Under the pieces are notes generated by a model, which was not told the DNA's origin, ran no database searches, and saw nothing but the letters and a program-made list of their open reading frames with translations. From Denitratisoma sp. DHT3 (lineage in GTDB: Bacteria; Pseudomonadota; Gammaproteobacteria; Burkholderiales; Rhodocyclaceae), in assembly GCF_007833355.1 (NCBI RefSeq), contig NZ_CP020914.1, positions 2,342,047 to 2,406,046 of the forward strand: 64,000 nucleotides of DNA. The letters are read 5' to 3'. Positions 62,427-64,000 of this stretch are shown here, piece by piece. Each line of letters starts with the position of its first letter. The first letter of the stretch is position 1. Both the position numbers and the translations under genes were made by a program.

Positions 62427-63575
62427 CTAAAAGAGCCAAACGGTATTACCGCTCGCGCTCGATCGCGGCTGCAGCGAGGTCAGGATCGCCGCGAACTGTG
62501 CCTCGAAGCCCTCATTGGCCTCGAACAGCTTGAGTATCTCCTCCGCGCGATGACGGACCGTCGCGCTCATGACTTCCTCCTGTCGCTCCGTCATGCCCAG
62601 ATGCACGTATTGGGACTCGACATCGTCAATGAGCCTTTGCAGGAAGACGTGCGTGTCCGCCTGCTGAGCGCGGTACTTGTCACGCAATTCCTCGACCGCC
62701 GCCGAACTGAACGCGGAAGCAGCCTGCAAGGCTTCCGCGCGGCTTGCCGATTCCTTGCGGATGTGGATCGTTTCGGCGATCGCGGCAGCCGATTCGGTGA
62801 GGACCGACAACCGTTCCTGCAGGCGCTCGGCCGTTGACGCGTCCTCCGGCAGTTGCAGAACGATCACGGACACGTCGCCACAATTGAGGATCATCCGGCG
62901 CCCGAAGCGAAACTCCGGACCGAGCGACGCACATTGCTCGAATACCGAGGTTTCCAGCGGCGAGGCCGGACCGGAAGGCGTCTGGGTGACCGCGCCTCCT
63001 CCGTAACGCACCTGGACGTGGCATCTGATCGCGTATTCATCCGTTGCGCGCAGCAAGCTGTCGGCAAGCACCTCATAGTCCGTGCAATGCATGTTCTGGC
63101 GCATGAACGAGAACAGCACGTCCTTGCGTCCGATGTCCTGCAGCAACTGGGCGGTGAATTCCTGCAGGCTCTCCTGCTCACGGCGGATCTCGGCCAGTTG
63201 CAGATGTCTGTCGATGAGACGCGAAACCTTGTGCCTGAATTCTTCGCCATCGAACGGCTTGGAGACGAAATCGTCGCCGCCGCTGGCGAACGCCTCCAGG
63301 CGTTCATCGAGCGTATCGTGGGCCGAGAGGAAGATCACCGGCATGCTGTGGCGCGTCCTGATCTGGCGGCATGCCGCATAGCCGTCCATGCCGGGCATCT
63401 CGATGTCGAGGACCACCAGCGCCGGCGGGCGTGCTTCGATGCGGCGTAGGCATTCCTCGCCACTCGCCGCTTCGTCTATTTCGAAATCGCCGCCGAACGT
63501 CGCCGCCAGCGCGCCGCGGACGACGAAATCGTCGTCCGCGATCAATATGCGGGGTCTCGTTGCCGTCGTCGCCAT
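62427..63575 (-). CDS. Response regulator with uncharacterised C-terminal output region
   Basis: The N-terminal receiver domain (about 8-125) is complete: acidic pair D14-D15, phospho-acceptor D57 (VVLDIEMPGMDG), S84 and K106 (SKPFDGEEF). After a helical linker (EIRREQESLQEFTAQLLQDI) comes a region of about 240 residues with a beta-sheet part (CHVQVRYGGGAVTQTPSGPA, FGRRMILNCGDVSVIVLQLP) and a C-terminal helical bundle. It has no DNA-binding, GGDEF, EAL or HD-GYP motif. It lies 13 bases after an HD-GYP gene, so the two are one transcript and probably one signalling path. Confidence 0.9.
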   Translation of the reverse strand: MATTATRPRILIADDDFVVRGALAATFGGDFEIDEAASGEECLRRIEARPPALVVLDIEMPGMDGYAACRQIRTRHSMPVIFLSAHDTLDERLEAFASGGDDFVSKPFDGEEFRHKVSRLIDRHLQLAEIRREQESLQEFTAQLLQDIGRKDVLFSFMRQNMHCTDYEVLADSLLRATDEYAIRCHVQVRYGGGAVTQTPSGPASPLETSVFEQCASLGPEFRFGRRMILNCGDVSVIVLQLPEDASTAERLQERLSVLTESAAAIAETIHIRKESASRAEALQAASAFSSAAVEELRDKYRAQQADTHVFLQRLIDDVESQYVHLGMTERQEEVMSATVRHRAEEILKLFEANEGFEAQFAAILTSLQPRSSASGNTVWLF

Positions 63576-63588
63576 CTTCCCGTCTCCC

Positions 63589-64000
63589 CTATTCAGTTGC
63601 GCCCGGCGCGGCGCGCTGATCCTCGTCGTCCCGATAGCGTATCGCGATATGCGCAAATTCGTCGAAGCTTGCCTCGAATGCGTCAACCACGTCCGGATCG
63701 AATTGACTGCCTCGGCCGTCGGCAATGATGACGCGTGCCTGCTCGGCCGACATGCCCGGTTTGTAGACCCGCCGCGAGATCAGTGCATCGAAGACGTCCG
63801 CCAGCGCCATCAGGCGCGCCGAAATCGGTATGTCGTTCCACCGCAGACCATCGGGATAGCCGCTGCCGTCCCATCGTTCGTGGTGCCAATGCGCGATCTC
63901 CTTGGCGATGGCCAGGAACTCCACGGGTTTGGCGGCATCGCGCTCGGCCTGATCGATGGCGTCGGCGCCCAGGCGCGAATGCGTCTTCATGATCTCCCAT
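63589..64000 (-). CDS. HD-GYP domain protein, C-terminal part (5' end beyond the window)
   Basis: Partial gene entering from the window's right edge; about 137 C-terminal residues are visible, starting GEIMKTHSRLGADA. The motif HHERWDGSGYPDGL with GYP, the later MALADVFDALISRRVYKPGM and GSQFDPDVVDAF identify a c-di-GMP phosphodiesterase-type HD-GYP domain with the later histidines and aspartate present. The HD pair lies outside the window or just before it. The gene is probably a response regulator-HD-GYP fusion, as is common before such a partner; the N-terminus is not visible. Confidence 0.9.
   Translation of the reverse strand, partial: WEIMKTHSRLGADAIDQAERDAAKPVEFLAIAKEIAHWHHERWDGSGYPDGLRWNDIPISARLMALADVFDALISRRVYKPGMSAEQARVIIADGRGSQFDPDVVDAFEASFDEFAHIAIRYRDDEDQRAAPGATE

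Overview
The window is a GC-rich stretch of chromosome from a Gram-negative bacterium, most likely a betaproteobacterium near Rhodocyclales/Sterolibacteriaceae. That placement is inferred from the gene content (MsrPQ, BioBC without the rest of bio, PBP2/RodA directly after MreBCD, GatCAB, betaproteobacterial-type intergenic repeats) and from overall protein character; no rRNA is present to fix it. Genes are dense, often coupled by ATGA-type overlaps, and I see no tRNA, rRNA, CRISPR array, prophage or intact insertion sequence.

Layout. 0.1-1.8 kb: msrPQ, periplasmic methionine sulfoxide repair. 1.8-2.2 kb: decayed toxin-antitoxin locus (C-terminus of a PIN toxin plus operator-like repeats). 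2.2-4.9 kb: bioB-bioC, divergent from comF. 5.0-26.1 kb: one continuous minus-strand MSHA-type IV pilus locus, transcribed as mshE-G-F-B-A-[membrane glycosyltransferase]-C-D-O-P-Q-I-I2-J-K-L-M-N. It holds the c-di-GMP-binding extension ATPase, inner-membrane platform, two major-type pilins, minor pseudopilins, a 1766-residue MshQ, the PilM/N/O-like alignment proteins, secretin and ATPase MshM. 26.2-30.8 kb: housekeeping genes (trmL, gpsA, SH3 protein, secB, grxC, rhodanese, ArsR-type regulator, gpmA). 30.9-35.2 kb: EnvC-like protein, carboxy-terminal processing protease, a small unknown protein, MoeB-like enzyme. 35.2-42.7 kb: an accessory block with tyrosine phosphatase, APH-like phosphotransferase, two poorly characterised proteins, TetR regulator, PAPS sulfotransferase and SDR dehydrogenase, with a perfect operator-like palindrome at its divergent promoter. 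43.0-46.0 kb: diguanylate cyclase with a heme-c-type sensor domain. 46.0-49.2 kb: PBP4, phosphate transporter and DUF47 partner. 49.3-51.0 kb: hipBA. 51.0-56.5 kb: xth, pyrE, a coiled-coil envelope protein, gatCAB. 56.6-62.3 kb: mreBCD-mrdA-mrdB elongasome operon. 62.4-64.0 kb: response regulator plus the end of an HD-GYP protein.

How parts connect. The pilus ATPase MshE carries an exact tandem MshEN c-di-GMP motif, and the same window encodes a diguanylate cyclase and an HD-GYP phosphodiesterase-type protein, so surface attachment is probably under c-di-GMP control. The glycosyltransferase inserted right after the pilin gene, behind a strong terminator, suggests a dedicated pilin glycosylation step. 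The ArsR regulator next to a membrane rhodanese has the two-cysteine spacing of persulfide sensors. Several intergenic gaps carry related GC-rich palindromic repeats; one has been captured as the C-terminal tail of ComF. The strongest candidates for something not well described are the rearranged msh locus with its embedded glycosyltransferase and the TetR-controlled sulfotransferase/SDR block.
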